Shown one piece after another: positions 16,635 to 26,400 of a stretch of 38,124 nt of DNA (positions are counted from its first letter, which is position 1; each line of letters opens with the position of its first letter). Source of the stretch: Paludibacteraceae bacterium (GTDB lineage: Bacteria > Bacteroidota > Bacteroidia > Bacteroidales > Paludibacteraceae). The notes below the pieces were generated by a model. It ran no database searches and was not told where the DNA came from. It saw only the letters and a program-made list of their open reading frames with translations. The translations under genes were made by a program, and so were the position numbers. Location of the stretch: positions 1 through 38,124 of the forward strand of contig JAEEMG010000014.1 in NCBI GenBank assembly GCA_016283095.1, given 5' to 3'.

Positions 16635-16642
16635 TATCTTTG
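16635..16642 (+). promoter_or_regulatory. -7 element of the 16666-16992 gene
   Basis: TATCTTTG matches TAnnTTTG and lies 23 bases before the ATG. The corresponding -33 position has only T-rich sequence. Confidence 0.5.
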
Positions 16643-16665
16643 TATAAACATTAAAATTTTCTATT

Positions 16666-16992
16666 ATGAGCGATGATATTTTTATAGAGGATCTTCAGTT
16701 GACGAAGCAGTTCGTCATGAAGGAGCTTGCAAGAACCGGCAACTATGCAGTGGTAGAGCCAGGGAAGGATGCCATCTACATCAATAAGGTGGATGCGAAA
16801 ATGAAGGAGGAAACGGAGAAACTAGTGATGCGGACTATCAATAGCGCATCCTTCATTTCAGACTATGAGAACAATCCCGAATCAAACGATGACGGAATAA
16901 AGAAAGAAATTTCTGAAGCCACAAAGGACATCTACAAGACGGTGGTCACTGTGGATACTGTGGATGGCAAAAGACTTTACATTTTGTATTAA
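16666..16992 (+). CDS. Small cytoplasmic hypothetical protein
   Basis: A 108-residue acidic protein without signal peptide or membrane segment. Predicted helices in the first two thirds contain many Glu/Lys residues; the C-terminus is a short strand (VTVDTVDGKRLYILY). No family recognised. It lies alone on the plus strand between the two minus-strand peptidase cassettes, with a good -7 element in front and a strong hairpin terminator behind. Whether it regulates the cassettes cannot be told from sequence. Confidence 0.6.
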   Translation: MSDDIFIEDLQLTKQFVMKELARTGNYAVVEPGKDAIYINKVDAKMKEETEKLVMRTINSASFISDYENNPESNDDGIKKEISEATKDIYKTVVTVDTVDGKRLYILY

Positions 16993-17046
16993 TCATCACT
17001 TCGGTAAAAGTTATAGAAATATTGTCAAATCTTTACTTTAAAATAA

Positions 17047-17089
17047 AAAACGCTGGAGAATCTCTTTTTAAGAAAGTCTCCAGCGTTTT
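17047..17089. terminator. Strong bidirectional terminator
   Basis: A perfect 13-bp stem (AAAACGCTGGAGA at 17047-17059 and TCTCCAGCGTTTT at 17077-17089) with A-runs and T-runs at its foot. It lies between the convergent small plus-strand gene and the copy 2 S41 gene and should end both transcripts. Confidence 0.85.
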
Positions 17090-17114
17090 CTGAAAAACAC
17101 ACTCTAACTATCGG

Positions 17115-18155
17115 TTATTTAACAACACCTACTATATAATCACAAGCTGTCTCAATAATATTGTCCAATCCTTGAGAGTCAGCCAAATCCTTGTCCAGAT
17201 GCAGTTCAATATCCGGATCCACACCAAATTCAGTGATCTGCTTGTCTTTATCCAAAAGAATTGTTCCAGAAAAACGGGCTGTCCAACCGTTAGGCAGTTC
17301 AGTCACCATTGGTGCACCAGCTCCACCACCCGTCTTTCCTCCAAGGAGAGTCACTCGTGGCAATCCCTTTATCGAAAATGCGAAACAGTTTGTGGCACTG
17401 AAACAACCTCTGTCGACAAGCACATAAACAGGTTTTCTATAGATGACTCCATTATTGGCTGGATAGATCGTATTGGATACCGGAGAAGAAAAATCAAAAT
17501 GACCTACTCCTTTTTTATAGATTGTATGATACGCAAGATAAGGTTCGTCGACAAAATGAGACACAAGGTCATCTACATTTTTAACGGCTCCACCATAGTT
17601 GCTTCTGACATCTATTATCAAGCCATCTGTATTTTCAAACGAATTCAATATAAAATCCAATTGTGATGATGTGAAATCCTCATTAAAATCAGCATATCTT
17701 ATATATCCGACCTTTCCATCTCGCAAAGTCTTATACTTAAAACCTGCGCTGCGACGACTGTTTTTTCCAAGGTATCTGTCGTTGGACAATACACCACCAT
17801 CTATGTCGGATGGATAATTGTCTTCAAAATCATAACTTGAAATATCAAACGAAGACAACAGATTGACATGTCCGTCTTTAAGTTCATTCAGCATAGCCGC
17901 CAACACATCGAACAACTCAACCTCGTTCTTACAGTTTCTAACATATCTCAGATATTCATCATGGACAGCATTCCAATCCTTAATCGAATCTTTCTTGTAG
18001 CCGAACAAGCTATACTTCTGATCGAACTCTTTCCATAGGAACTCGAAATTGGTCTCGTAATCGTAGACGGTGTCCATGTCATATTTTAAATCATCATCGC
18101 ATGCGACGAAAGTGGATACGACAGCCACTAAAATACCAACAAATATCTTTTTCAT
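17115..18155 (-). CDS. S41 family peptidase, surface lipoprotein (copy 2)
   Basis: A 346-residue paralogue of the 14371-15405 peptidase. Lipobox cysteine C19 is again followed by DDD, suggesting surface export. Key stretches are KDGHVNL (H96), LIIDVRSNYGG near 179-189, GCFSATNCF (S253), GGKTGGG (272-278) and ITEFGVDPDIEL (307-318). The oxyanion-region sequence differs from copy 1 (RSNYGGA versus RNNGGGS), and the segment after the nucleophile differs too, so substrate preference may have diverged. It starts five bases after its partner barrel gene and ends at the terminator 17047-17089. Confidence 0.85.
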   Translation of the reverse strand: MKKIFVGILVAVVSTFVACDDDLKYDMDTVYDYETNFEFLWKEFDQKYSLFGYKKDSIKDWNAVHDEYLRYVRNCKNEVELFDVLAAMLNELKDGHVNLLSSFDISSYDFEDNYPSDIDGGVLSNDRYLGKNSRRSAGFKYKTLRDGKVGYIRYADFNEDFTSSQLDFILNSFENTDGLIIDVRSNYGGAVKNVDDLVSHFVDEPYLAYHTIYKKGVGHFDFSSPVSNTIYPANNGVIYRKPVYVLVDRGCFSATNCFAFSIKGLPRVTLLGGKTGGGAGAPMVTELPNGWTARFSGTILLDKDKQITEFGVDPDIELHLDKDLADSQGLDNIIETACDYIVGVVK

Positions 18156-18160
18156 GATTC

Positions 18161-19030
18161 TTACTCAAAAATTGTTTTAAACTCTGATTTTTTATTAAGT
18201 CTTCCTGATTTTGTCAGATAGTCGAATGAGAAACCGACAAGAGCCTGAACATTCAAAGTACGATTGTCGATCAAATTAATATTCGACTTGGAACGTTCAA
18301 CCAACATACCAAGACGTAACGTCGTCTTACGAAGCGGCAGATCAACAGTGAATTTATTTGAGAAACGGATTTTTTCAGAGAATGAATTAAAATCTATATA
18401 CTCCGACAAATCATTATCATCCATGTAAAGCTGAGTATATGTAGGAGTATAAGTCAAGCCAGCCAATCGGAGGTCGAACTGATTGGCGATCTTAATCACA
18501 CGACGTTTTGTCTTAACACACAAAGTTGGACGGAAAGACAAACCCAAAAGATTAACTTCTGCACGAATATAAGTTGGGTTGTTACCAACCCATAACTTAG
18601 ACATCATCAAATCAGCTCCAAATTCTCCACCTGAATACGCTCCACAGAGCATATGGAAATTAGGAGCCAGTTTCCAATCATAAAAATAATGATATTCAAA
18701 TGTAATATGACTGGCTTCCATCTCATTCTCTTTATTTGATGCAGAAAGACTACTTCTATGTAAACGAAGATTAGTCAAACTAAAGAAGTCCTTGTCTCCC
18801 TTTATCTTCCTATTTATTCTTTCCGCCCATATTTCAGTAGGCTTGCCAGAATAGAGCAATGGAGAAAGATACGAAACATGATGATTCTCTCGTCCAAAGC
18901 CCAAACCAAACGAAAAATTCTTGGACAACCCAATGTCACTCTTTACAGACAAAGAATCGGGGGTCTCTTCTGCAAACACAGTTGTCAAAAAGACTAAGCA
19001 AAATGACAAAACACAAACAATTCTTTCCAT
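18161..19030 (-). CDS. DUF3316-like outer-membrane beta-barrel protein (copy 2)
   Basis: A 289-residue paralogue of the 15412-16266 protein. The ATG at 19030 (MERIVCVLSFCLVFLTT) is preferred to an in-frame TTG at 19042, because it begins a normal signal peptide. Shared blocks include FGLGFGRENHHVSYLSPLLY, FHMLCGAYSGGEFGADL, LLGLSFRPTLCVKTKRRVIK and LPLRKTTLRLGMLVERSKS. These are long, near-identical blocks within more variable sequence, as expected for barrel strands versus surface loops. Upstream on the minus strand, TATTTTTG (19047-19040) is a possible -7 element only 10 bases before the start. Confidence 0.75.
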   Translation of the reverse strand: MERIVCVLSFCLVFLTTVFAEETPDSLSVKSDIGLSKNFSFGLGFGRENHHVSYLSPLLYSGKPTEIWAERINRKIKGDKDFFSLTNLRLHRSSLSASNKENEMEASHITFEYHYFYDWKLAPNFHMLCGAYSGGEFGADLMMSKLWVGNNPTYIRAEVNLLGLSFRPTLCVKTKRRVIKIANQFDLRLAGLTYTPTYTQLYMDDNDLSEYIDFNSFSEKIRFSNKFTVDLPLRKTTLRLGMLVERSKSNINLIDNRTLNVQALVGFSFDYLTKSGRLNKKSEFKTIFE

Positions 19031-19208
19031 TTTTAATGTCAAAAATAAAATTAAACAAACTCAATATTTCTTCATTAAAAAAAGGTCAATAGTACTATAT
19101 CTCTTTCTAACATTAAAACGGAAACAGTCTAAAAAATATTGTGGGAGAAAAATCAAATGTGAGGAAAAAATTCAGATATGTGAGTTATATTTTTATTCAC
19201 AAATTGAA

Positions 19209-19718
19209 TTATTCAGAAATACATTCAGCAAAATACAAATTATAAAAATAATAGGCAGTAAATGATGGCTTGGTTATATCTACCTTATAATGAGCAACAT
19301 GCATTACTTCTTCATTATAAAGCATTTTTGAAGTACTCAATTTAATATCACAAGCATATCCTTCTATTTCATACAAAACATAAACATAATGCGGATCCGA
19401 TTTCATATAATAATTACAAACAGGAGGTAACTTCTTGACTCTAACAATGGAATCTAAACATTCATAATCTATTGGTTTTTCCTCATTTATTAAATAAACG
19501 ACATCTTCTCCTGAAGATTGATTATTTTTAATTGAATTAATTACCGAATCTCTGTCCATTCCGGAATTCAATTCATAACAAAAGTTGAACCATCCATAAT
19601 CACATATTGAACCATCATCCTCTTTTAAAAATCTGACTTCAAAAAAGCCATGTACTAATTTTTGAGAAAAACATTCTCCACAAAGTACAAATAATAACAT
19701 CAAACAAAAAATTCTCAT
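19209..19718 (-). CDS. Secreted hypothetical protein
   Basis: A 169-residue protein with a signal peptide (MRIFCLMLLFVLCGECFSQ). The mature part of about 150 residues is Tyr- and Cys-rich and has no motif I recognise. It is a single gene, 178 bases upstream of the copy 2 cassette on the same strand. A possible -7 element, TATATTTG (19776-19769, minus strand), lies about 50 bases before the ATG, without a well-spaced -33. The corA terminator lies between this gene and corA, so it is a separate transcription unit. Confidence 0.6.
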   Translation of the reverse strand: MRIFCLMLLFVLCGECFSQKLVHGFFEVRFLKEDDGSICDYGWFNFCYELNSGMDRDSVINSIKNNQSSGEDVVYLINEEKPIDYECLDSIVRVKKLPPVCNYYMKSDPHYVYVLYEIEGYACDIKLSTSKMLYNEEVMHVAHYKVDITKPSFTAYYFYNLYFAECISE

Positions 19719-19852
19719 AGAAAGTGTATCTATTAATTATGACATAAACACTTATTCATTTTCATAGTCAAATATAAATCTTTTTACTAAACAAAATTTA
19801 TTTTTTTGCTCTATTTCTACTATATCCACATGACATCTATACACTTCCCAAT

Positions 19853-19902
19853 AAAAAAACCGTTTCTGAGTCAAAATCAAATGATTAATCTCAAAAACGG
19901 TT
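19853..19902 (-). terminator. Intrinsic terminator of corA
   Basis: On the minus strand a 13-bp stem with one mismatch (19902-19890 with 19870-19858, AACCGTTTTTGAG against CTCAGAAACGGTT) is followed by a run of seven T at 19859-19853. It lies about 80 bases after the corA stop. The remaining gap to 19718 is AT-rich with nothing else seen. Confidence 0.8.
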
Positions 19903-19979
19903 ATAAATATGGTAATTCTCGATTATCTTTTGTTGATTATCAACAGATTGAATCAAGACATACCGTCGTCATACCAAAA

Positions 19980-20933
19980 TCACAATAAATTTTTCTTTTT
20001 GAAAAAGAGCAGTACGACTATCGATGCAATCAGCATTATTCCAATTGAGAGCCAGAATCCATACGGATTATCTGCCATCGGGATAATATTGAAATTCATA
20101 CCAAAAATACTTGCGATCCAAGTAGGTGGCATAAAAAGGACACTCACAATCGTAAATATCTTGATGATCTTATTCTGCTCAATGTTGACCAAACCTAGGA
20201 ATGTATCCTGCAAATAGTCAAGACGGTCGAAACCAAACTTTGTATGTTCGATCAAAGAATTTATATCCTTGATGACCATACTCATTCTAGGCAGCAACTC
20301 TTTCGAGAACAACTCACTACGAAGAATATTCGAGACGACACGCTGTTTATCAATGGAATTTTCTCGCAGATGCATGATTTTTTCCTGAAGGTTCTTGATT
20401 TCCAAAAGGATGTCCTCATCAATATCTTCAGCCACAGTCATCGTTTTTGAAAGCTCAGAAATCTCATTCGTCACATTCTCGATCATATCGGCATCATAGT
20501 CGACTCGCGTCTCCATAAGAGCACAAAGAATATGATCGCCCGACGGGAAATTACGCGGATTAGCAAACATCTTCTTGACGGTCTCATCAAAAGATTTTAG
20601 TTTGTTGTCACGCACCGAAACAAGAATCTTGTTTTTCAGGATGAAAGATACCGGCTCATTCTCAAACGAATCAAGCATAAAATTCGAGTTGGCGACGAGT
20701 GTATCCTGCGTCTCAATAAAACGAGAAGAAATCTCGATCTCTTCAATCTCTTCTTCCTCCTGGATATAGATTTTCAAGAAATGCTCAAGTTCACTCTCCG
20801 TTTCAGGAGCTACATTTACAAGGTCAATCCAAACAAAATCTGAAAGAGGAATCTCCTTCAAAATTTTAATATCCTTTGCTACTTTCAAGCGATTGTTCTC
20901 GAAATAAAACAATCTAACCTCAGAAACTGGCAT
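19980..20933 (-). CDS. corA: CorA family magnesium/cobalt transporter
   Basis: A 317-residue inner-membrane divalent-cation channel. A large N-terminal cytoplasmic domain with long charged helices (about 1-255) is followed by two C-terminal membrane helices. The selectivity signature GMN is at 278-280 in IASIFGMNFNI, and the short C-terminal tail FFKKKNLL ends the protein. Length and topology match CorA. It begins 97 bases after rsmA with a small hairpin between (21006-21025), and I see no strong promoter directly upstream, so it may be read from the rsmA promoter in part. Confidence 0.9.
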   Translation of the reverse strand: MPVSEVRLFYFENNRLKVAKDIKILKEIPLSDFVWIDLVNVAPETESELEHFLKIYIQEEEEIEEIEISSRFIETQDTLVANSNFMLDSFENEPVSFILKNKILVSVRDNKLKSFDETVKKMFANPRNFPSGDHILCALMETRVDYDADMIENVTNEISELSKTMTVAEDIDEDILLEIKNLQEKIMHLRENSIDKQRVVSNILRSELFSKELLPRMSMVIKDINSLIEHTKFGFDRLDYLQDTFLGLVNIEQNKIIKIFTIVSVLFMPPTWIASIFGMNFNIIPMADNPYGFWLSIGIMLIASIVVLLFFKKKNLL

Positions 20934-21005
20934 AACAATTTGTTTTACAAACCACTGCGACGCTGCAACAGTTTGAATTAATCAATTAGATTTGCGCTCT
21001 CTAAT

Positions 21006-21025
21006 TGTCGGTCGAGACACCGACA
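21006..21025. other. Small hairpin between rsmA and corA
   Basis: TGTCGGT (21006-21012) pairs with ACCGACA (21019-21025) around a six-base loop. There is no T-tract on the minus strand, so termination after rsmA would be partial at most. Confidence 0.4.
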
Positions 21026-21030
21026 TGAAA

Positions 21031-21813
21031 TCAGGCATTGATATTCTTAGCGATAAGGTTTGTGAGATCCACAAACTCAGCCACACTAAGTTGTTCGGGA
21101 CGCTTCATAAAGACTGGCTCTGCAAGCAAAGGATGTCCTTGGCCAAGCATAGCCTGCAACGAATTACGCATCATCTTGCGTCGTTGGTTGAATGCTGTCT
21201 TCACGACTTTAATGAACAAATCCTCATCACAATCGATTTTCTTTGTGTCATTGCGTCGCATTCTAATCACTGCCGATTTGACTTTCGGGGGTGGGTCGAA
21301 CACATTCTCGTGAACTGTAAACAGATATTCTATATCATAGTATGCCTGCACAAGCACACTCAATATTCCGTAAGCCTTAGTACCAGGCTTCGACGCCATT
21401 CGCTCTGCCACCTCCTTCTGAATCATTCCCGCACAAATGGGAATCTTGTCCTTGTGATCAAGGACCTTGAAGAAAATCTGGCTTGAAATGTTATAAGGAA
21501 AATTCCCAATCACACAGAACTGTCCCTTATACATCTCGTCAAGGTTCATTTTAAGGAAGTCACCCTCTATTATGCGGCCATTAAGTTCTGGGAAATTGGC
21601 TAAAAGATAAGTCACTGATTCTGAATCCAACTCCACACAAGTAAGATCAATCTCCTTGTTCTGAAGCAAAAACTGAGTGAGCACACCCATGCCTGGACCG
21701 ATTTCCAACACCGGCATTCCACCTCCAAGATCAATCGTCTCAGCAATGCGTTGAGCAATGTTGAGATCTTTTAGGAAGTGCTGTCCAAGAGCTTTTTTTG
21801 GTGTAACTTTCAT
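21031..21813 (-). CDS. rsmA: 16S rRNA dimethyladenosine transferase RsmA (KsgA)
   Basis: A 260-residue enzyme that dimethylates two adjacent adenosines in the 3' loop of 16S rRNA (A1518/A1519 in E. coli). Signatures are KKALGQHFLKD at 6-16, the SAM-binding LEIGPGMGVLT at 36-46, VELD near 60-63 and catalytic motif IV GNFPYNIS at 103-110. An upstream in-frame ATG (21861) would add 16 residues, but that extension covers the promoter; the ATG at 21813 (MKVTPKKALGQ) matches the family start. The promoter 21833-21863 gives a leader of about 15 bases. Confidence 0.95.
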   Translation of the reverse strand: MKVTPKKALGQHFLKDLNIAQRIAETIDLGGGMPVLEIGPGMGVLTQFLLQNKEIDLTCVELDSESVTYLLANFPELNGRIIEGDFLKMNLDEMYKGQFCVIGNFPYNISSQIFFKVLDHKDKIPICAGMIQKEVAERMASKPGTKAYGILSVLVQAYYDIEYLFTVHENVFDPPPKVKSAVIRMRRNDTKKIDCDEDLFIKVVKTAFNQRRKMMRNSLQAMLGQGHPLLAEPVFMKRPEQLSVAEFVDLTNLIAKNINA

Positions 21814-21832
21814 CTTTTTCAGAATTGCGGTG

Positions 21833-21863
21833 CAAAGATAATATAATTTGCGGAAAACCACAA
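21833..21863 (-). promoter_or_regulatory. rsmA promoter overlapping the porX terminator
   Basis: On the minus strand TTG (21863-21861), a 20-base spacer and TATCTTTG (21840-21833). The TTG directly joins the T-run of the upstream terminator, so promoter and terminator overlap by about two bases. Confidence 0.75.
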
Positions 21864-21893
21864 AAAAAGAGACGTCACACGCAACGTCTCTTT
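21862..21893 (-). terminator. Intrinsic terminator of porX
   Basis: A perfect 10-bp stem (AAAGAGACGT, 21893-21884 with 21875-21866 on the minus strand) with an eight-base loop and a run of seven T at 21868-21862. It starts five bases after the porX stop. The stem contains the GAGACG core. Confidence 0.85.
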
Positions 21894-21898
21894 AATAT

Positions 21899-23452
21899 TT
21901 ATTTTCCTTTCATCACAACCAATGGCAAGAATATCTCCTCCATCGACACGCCTCCATGCTGGAATGTGTTCTTATAGTATGAGACGTAATAGTTGTAATT
22001 GTTAGGATATGCGAAGAAATCTGAATTACATGCGAAAATATATGCTGAACTTACATTAGGTGATGGAAGTCCTATTGATTCTGGTTTACGTATCTCAAAA
22101 ACCTCTTTCGGATTATAATTCAAGTTTTTGCCGACCTTGTAACGCAAATTAGTATTGGTGTTCTTGTCTCCCACCACTTTTATCGCATTACGCACATGGA
22201 TGGTTCCGTGGTCTGTAGTCAGCACCACTTTATAGCCCATATTCTTCACTGCCTCAAAGAACTCTTTGATTGCTGAATGCTGGAACCATGTCTTTGTCAA
22301 TGATCTGTAAGCGGCATCAGTCGACGCGAGTTCACGAATCATCTTACTGTCTGTTCTGGCATGTGAAAGCATATCGACGAAGTTGAACACAGTCACATTC
22401 AAATCGTTGTCTTTCAATTTTTTCAATTCTGAAACATATTTGGATGCGAATGCAGAATCCACAATCTTCGCGTATGAATATTTGAATTTGCGACGGTAGC
22501 GTTGGAAGAACGTACCTATCAACTCCTCCTCAAACTTGTTCTTGCTATCTTCATCATCTTCCTCCACCCAGTACTGTGGATACATCTCTTTAATCTGCAA
22601 TGGCAACAAACCGGAGAAAATCGCATTACGGCTGTACTGAGTGCTTGTTGGCAGCATACTGCAATACAAATCCTCCGTCTCCACAACAAAATCTGCGCTG
22701 AGCAGTTCACGTATGATTCTCCACTGGTCGAAACGGAAATTATCCAACACTACGAAGAATACCTTCTCTCCATTGTCGAGCAACGGCAACACCTTCGTCT
22801 TGAATACATCCTGGCTCATCAATGGTCGGTTTGAATCATCCTTAAACCAACTTTCGTAATTCTTTTTTATAAACTTAACAAAAGCACTGTTGGCCTCCTC
22901 CTTCTGCATAAGAAGGATCTCATCCATATCCGCGGCAGACTCAGATAGTTGCAACTCCCAGAAAACGAGTTTCTTGTAGACTTCCATATAATCCTCCACA
23001 GATGAAGAGTCGTTGATCTGCAAACCGATTTTTCCGAACTCCGAACGATAGCCATCAGTTGTGGCTTCGGAAATAATCTGACGTGCCTTGATATTCTTTT
23101 TTAAAGTAAGCAGAATCTGATTAGGATTGACAGGTTTGATCAGATAGTCGGCGATTTTAGCACCGATAGCCTGATTCATAATATCCTCCTCCTCACTCTT
23201 CGTTATCATCACCACAGGGATTGTGCTGTCGATCTCCTTAATCTGCTGAAGTGCCTCCAGACCATTCATGCCGGGCATATTCTCGTCAAGGAAAACAATG
23301 TCATAATGACGATTTCTACACGCCTCCACAGCATCCTGACCATTATTCACACAGTCTGTCTCATATCCCTTCTGCTTCAAAAAAATGATGTGTGCCTTTA
23401 GCAGATCGATCTCATCGTCTGCCCATAATATTGTTCCCTGTAATGTATCCAT
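21899..23452 (-). CDS. porX: PorX-type response regulator with PglZ domain
   Basis: A 517-residue protein. The N-terminal receiver domain has the acidic pair D12/D13, phospho-acceptor D56 (FLDENMPGMNG), T84 and K106. A helical linker leads to a C-terminal PglZ alkaline-phosphatase-like domain (about 215-510) with VLDNFRFDQWR, STQYSRNAIFSG, DMLSHARTD and TTDHGTIH, which include the expected metal ligands. In Porphyromonas gingivalis PorX regulates type IX secretion genes and its PglZ domain has been reported to act on cyclic oligonucleotides. The gene follows porW by 12 bases and ends at the terminator 21862-21893. No cognate kinase is adjacent. Confidence 0.9.
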   Translation of the reverse strand: MDTLQGTILWADDEIDLLKAHIIFLKQKGYETDCVNNGQDAVEACRNRHYDIVFLDENMPGMNGLEALQQIKEIDSTIPVVMITKSEEEDIMNQAIGAKIADYLIKPVNPNQILLTLKKNIKARQIISEATTDGYRSEFGKIGLQINDSSSVEDYMEVYKKLVFWELQLSESAADMDEILLMQKEEANSAFVKFIKKNYESWFKDDSNRPLMSQDVFKTKVLPLLDNGEKVFFVVLDNFRFDQWRIIRELLSADFVVETEDLYCSMLPTSTQYSRNAIFSGLLPLQIKEMYPQYWVEEDDEDSKNKFEEELIGTFFQRYRRKFKYSYAKIVDSAFASKYVSELKKLKDNDLNVTVFNFVDMLSHARTDSKMIRELASTDAAYRSLTKTWFQHSAIKEFFEAVKNMGYKVVLTTDHGTIHVRNAIKVVGDKNTNTNLRYKVGKNLNYNPKEVFEIRKPESIGLPSPNVSSAYIFACNSDFFAYPNNYNYYVSYYKNTFQHGGVSMEEIFLPLVVMKGK

Positions 23453-23464
23453 AATTAAACTTTA

Positions 23465-26400
23465 TTAACGGCCAAGATAACCTTTCTTGAACAACTCCAT
23501 ATAAACATTAAGATTTCCCGACTGACGCAAAGCATCAAGATTATCTTTAGAAATAATAACACTATTATAAGAGACATTCTGTAATCTTTGTTTCAAGGCA
23601 TCTGATTTCACAATACCTTTCAAATAATCCATCGCTACAGAGGAGTTTTCAAACAAACCTACCGTGACAATCAAAGTGAAATTTTTACCATCTGTTTTCT
23701 CCACTTTCAATTCTCCTCCGGGCCACTCTTCATTAGCATTAACCAAAACCTGCATCAACTTCTCTGAATCAACAGCACCTCTTGTGATAAGAAGAGCGAA
23801 ATAATGCTCTGCCGTACGGTCGAGCGTATAAAGATTCTTGTATTTCTTCAACTCTTTCTTCGGAGCAGCGTCGACTTTCTTTTCTTCTACCTTATTGGCT
23901 TCTGGCTTTGTCTCCGCAGGCTTGACTGCTTCCGTTTTTTTCTCGTCTGTTGTTTTTTCGTCACTGTTTACACTCTTCGAATCCTGCTTTGCCTCGGTTT
24001 TAGCTTCAGATTTTATTGATGGAGCAATTTTCGACTGAGACATGTTATTCAGGTCATCACCCTCTTTGATTTGCACAGGAGCAGCAGGAGCATCATTACC
24101 AATAAGTTCGATATTGATCTTCTTCTTGTTATCCTGCTTACGGTTGAGAATATTCTTCTCATAGAACACCTTATATTGTTCAAGTGTGTATCCACGACCA
24201 ATCAAACGACTGTTCTCTTCTGAGATCACCAACAAAGTATAGTCAGTACCCTTAAGAAGATTCATAATTCCGTCGCTCTCCTTCACACCTTTCTGATACC
24301 AAAGAGCCTCGTCAAGATTGTCCAATCCAGATACAGAAACCAATCCAGGTCTGACTTTCAAATCGTAATCCTTAACCAAGAATTTCGAGAAGTTGTATGT
24401 AGCGACCTCAAACAACAATCTGTTCTGATCAACCTTATCAGCCTGAGATATGATATAGAAATGGTAAGCACTCTTATCACTATATCTGAATCCTACAGTA
24501 TCAACCACACCAGTCTGGATATTCTCCTCAAGCAATATCTGCTCTCTCTGCGACGCGAGTGATGCCGTAGTTCCTTTCGACGAAACATTACCCTGCTCTA
24601 TCAATGCCAAGATATCTTTTGCCATCGTCGCCACATCACTCTTTGGATACTCAGCCACAAGTGTTCCCAAAGAAGTCTTCAAAGAATCGTGCTGACCAAG
24701 TTTACCATACGACAATGATCTCAGCAACATGAACTTAGGCATCAGCGACGACATCTTATAGTTCTTTTGCATATAATCCGCATTAGACAGAACAGTCATG
24801 TATTCAGATGCATGATAAGCGTTATATGTAGCTCTATAGATCGAATCCTCCACATTTGCCATTCTTACCAACTTATTTGCGTAGTCAGGATCGCTCAACA
24901 CCTGCGAATACTTGCTGTTAGGATACTTAGACACAAGTTCATCCTTGTATTTCACAGCCAAAGCATTGTCGTTCATCTTCTCAGCCACACGGTAAGAGTT
25001 GAATAAGACATCAGCATCCTTGTCTGCTTTTTCACCACCAAAACGACGCATCCACTCATCATAAGTCTGGATCGCCATATCGTAGTCTCTGATCTTCTCG
25101 TCGAAAACAACAGCCTCATTATATAATGAAGTGCGAACCTGGTTAAGGGCAAGAGCCTTTGCTTCTGGAGTCTTAGGAATCTGATTCAGATAATATCCAA
25201 GTGTAAGTTCAGGCATATCCTGTCCATTTGCGAAACGTTCAGAATCAGAACCTCGATCCTCGAACTCAGGCGCGTTTTGACTATTATTTGCAGTATCATT
25301 AATAGCGACCTCCTCAGAAATCATCATCAACTGTTTGTTCTTTCTGTTCCAGTTATCCTCAAGACGACGATCGCCCCATTTGTTCTTAAAGCTGATTTTA
25401 CCCTTTGATACAGCCTGTGCATTGTAGAAATACCAATTAGAGCCTTTGATTGAATTAACATTCTTTGACACGACAGTCTCAATCTCCATTCCTGCTATGC
25501 GAGCGTTAAGAGAATCCTGCTCTCTCTTCTCCTGCTCTTTCTGTAAACGAGCTTTTACTTTGTCGACCTCACGTTGCGCAGCTGCTATACGTTCGGCATC
25601 TGATGCCTCCGACAATGCCAGCAAAGAGTCTTGAAGATGGACAACCTCGTAATTCTGTTTCAATTCAGTAAGATTCTTCGCTTTAGTAAAAATCTCATTA
25701 TAATCCGGATGATCATTTGAAAGAATCGATGATGCCTCAGCATAACAAGGCTCTGCATCTATATAATTTCTTTTTTGATAGTAAAGCTGACCAAGTTTCA
25801 TCAAAGTAACAGCCTTTTCAATACCGTTTCTTGTGCTGCTTTCTGCCGAAATAATATAATTCTTTATTGCGCTGGCAGTATCCCCCTTAGTCAAATATAT
25901 ATTACCGATCGCATAATAAATCTGATCAAGATAATCCTTGTTTTTTGAAGATTTAGCCTCTTTTTTTAGTTTAGCAACAATACGGTTCGATTTTTCCATA
26001 TCCCCAGAGACCACCTCTGACTGACGAATTCTGGCATTGAATTGCATCTCATAGTCAGGACATTTGCGTATTACAGAATCATAATATGCGTATGCGACGT
26101 CGTCATGTCCTAAATCCTGATTAAGCTGAGCCGCAATAAAATAAAATCGAGTCTTTTCTTTTCTGTTTTCAGCCGACGGAATTGCCTGTTTCAAATACTT
26201 CAATGCCTCAACTTTCTCATTTTGTTTCAAACGAAGATTAGCCATTGCAGCCGCATAAAAATCCTGATTTTCAAAAGTCAAGTCATCATCACTGATGTTG
26301 GACAAAATCTCGTCTGCTTCATAAAGCCAATCCATCTCCATAAGAGCTCTGGCTCTCCAGATCAAAGCTTTAACTACAAGGTCTTTATGGACAGAAAAAT

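Noticed and set aside
19043-19208. RNA gene or terminator between the secreted orphan and the copy 2 cassette
   Set aside because: The stretch is AT-rich with no stable stem or tRNA-like arms visible.
19806-19988. Plus-strand open frame of 60 codons
   Set aside because: It spans the corA terminator hairpin and has no promoter or protein-like composition.
21814-21861. N-terminal extension of rsmA from the upstream ATG
   Set aside because: The extension would overlap the rsmA promoter elements, is hydrophobic and unlike the family, and the conserved start MKVTPKKALGQ fits at 21813.
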